Assembly (NCBI GenBank): GCA_919902745.1
Contig: CAKKRN010000316.1
Span: 1-5,821 of the forward strand
DNA: 5,821 bases
Direction: 5' to 3'
Source: Syntrophaceae bacterium
Lineage (GTDB): Bacteria; Desulfobacterota; Syntrophia; Syntrophales; UBA5619
Both the position numbers and the translations under genes were made by a program. Position 1 is the first letter of the stretch. Each line of letters starts with the position of its first letter. Positions 5,742 through 5,821 of the stretch are shown here, one piece after another. The notes under the pieces are model-generated. The model saw only the letters and a program-made list of their open reading frames with translations. It did not search any database and was not told the DNA's origin.

Positions 5742-5821
5742 ATGACGGAGGAGAGGAAAAAACAGAAGACGCCGCGGGGCGCCGCCGTCGAGATCCTGAA
5801 CCGGATCGACCAGCAGGGCGC
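5742..5821 (+). CDS. rsmB: Probable 16S rRNA (cytosine-967-C5)-methyltransferase RsmB, N-terminal fragment (runs off the window)
   Basis: Only 26 complete codons are present. The start is ATG 5742 with AGGAG (5731-5735) 6 nt upstream. After a short charged lead (MTEERKKQK) the sequence TPRGAAVEILNRIDQQG (10-26) resembles the first helix of the NusB-like RNA-binding domain at the N-terminus of RsmB/Sun proteins, which typically read PRxxAxxIL-R(V/I)(E/D)xxGA. RsmB next to fmt is a very common gene order in bacteria, which supports the call. RsmB methylates C967 of 16S rRNA in the small subunit. The catalytic methyltransferase domain is outside the window, so it cannot be checked; another NusB-domain protein is the main alternative. 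It follows fmt after an 81-nt gap filled with the repeat cluster. Confidence 0.7.
   Translation, partial: MTEERKKQKTPRGAAVEILNRIDQQG

Overview
This is an ordinary, tightly packed housekeeping segment from a G+C-rich Gram-negative bacterium. All genes are on the + strand. The stand-alone heptose-1-phosphate adenylyltransferase points to a lipopolysaccharide-bearing outer membrane. The mix of single-domain RfaE2, canonical DksA, PriA, Fmt and RsmB, together with short palindromic intergenic repeats, would suit a deltaproteobacterium-like lineage (for example Desulfobacterota, Syntrophus-like). That placement is inference from gene content and style, not something the sequence proves.

Layout: 1-141 is a leader region with a good sigma-70-type promoter (TTGACA, 17-nt spacer, TACAAA with an extended TGn). 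It is followed by rsfS (ribosome silencing factor, TTG start) and, 2 nt later, a ComF-family phosphoribosyltransferase (also TTG start). A 51-nt gap holding an almost perfect 27-nt palindrome leads to rfaE2 (ADP-heptose synthesis). An 87-nt A/T-rich gap precedes dksA, which is followed by a convincing intrinsic terminator. Then come priA (replication restart helicase), fmt (Met-tRNAi formyltransferase) 12 nt later, a G/C-rich repeat cluster, and the first 26 codons of a probable rsmB running off the window end.

There appear to be two transcription blocks: rsfS-comF-rfaE2-dksA, closed by the terminator at about 2372-2409, and priA-fmt-rsmB. Functionally the genes are a mixture of translation (rsfS, fmt, rsmB), transcription control (dksA), replication restart (priA) and envelope (rfaE2), as is common in conserved housekeeping clusters. 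Active-site residues that could be checked in rfaE2, dksA, priA and fmt are intact, and no gene looks broken.

The most notable unexplained structure is repeat DNA. One palindrome lies just upstream of rfaE2. Two related G/C-rich hairpin units lie between fmt and rsmB, the first of which forms the last ~17 codons and the stop of fmt. I found no evidence of a new defence, mobile or biosynthetic system in this window.
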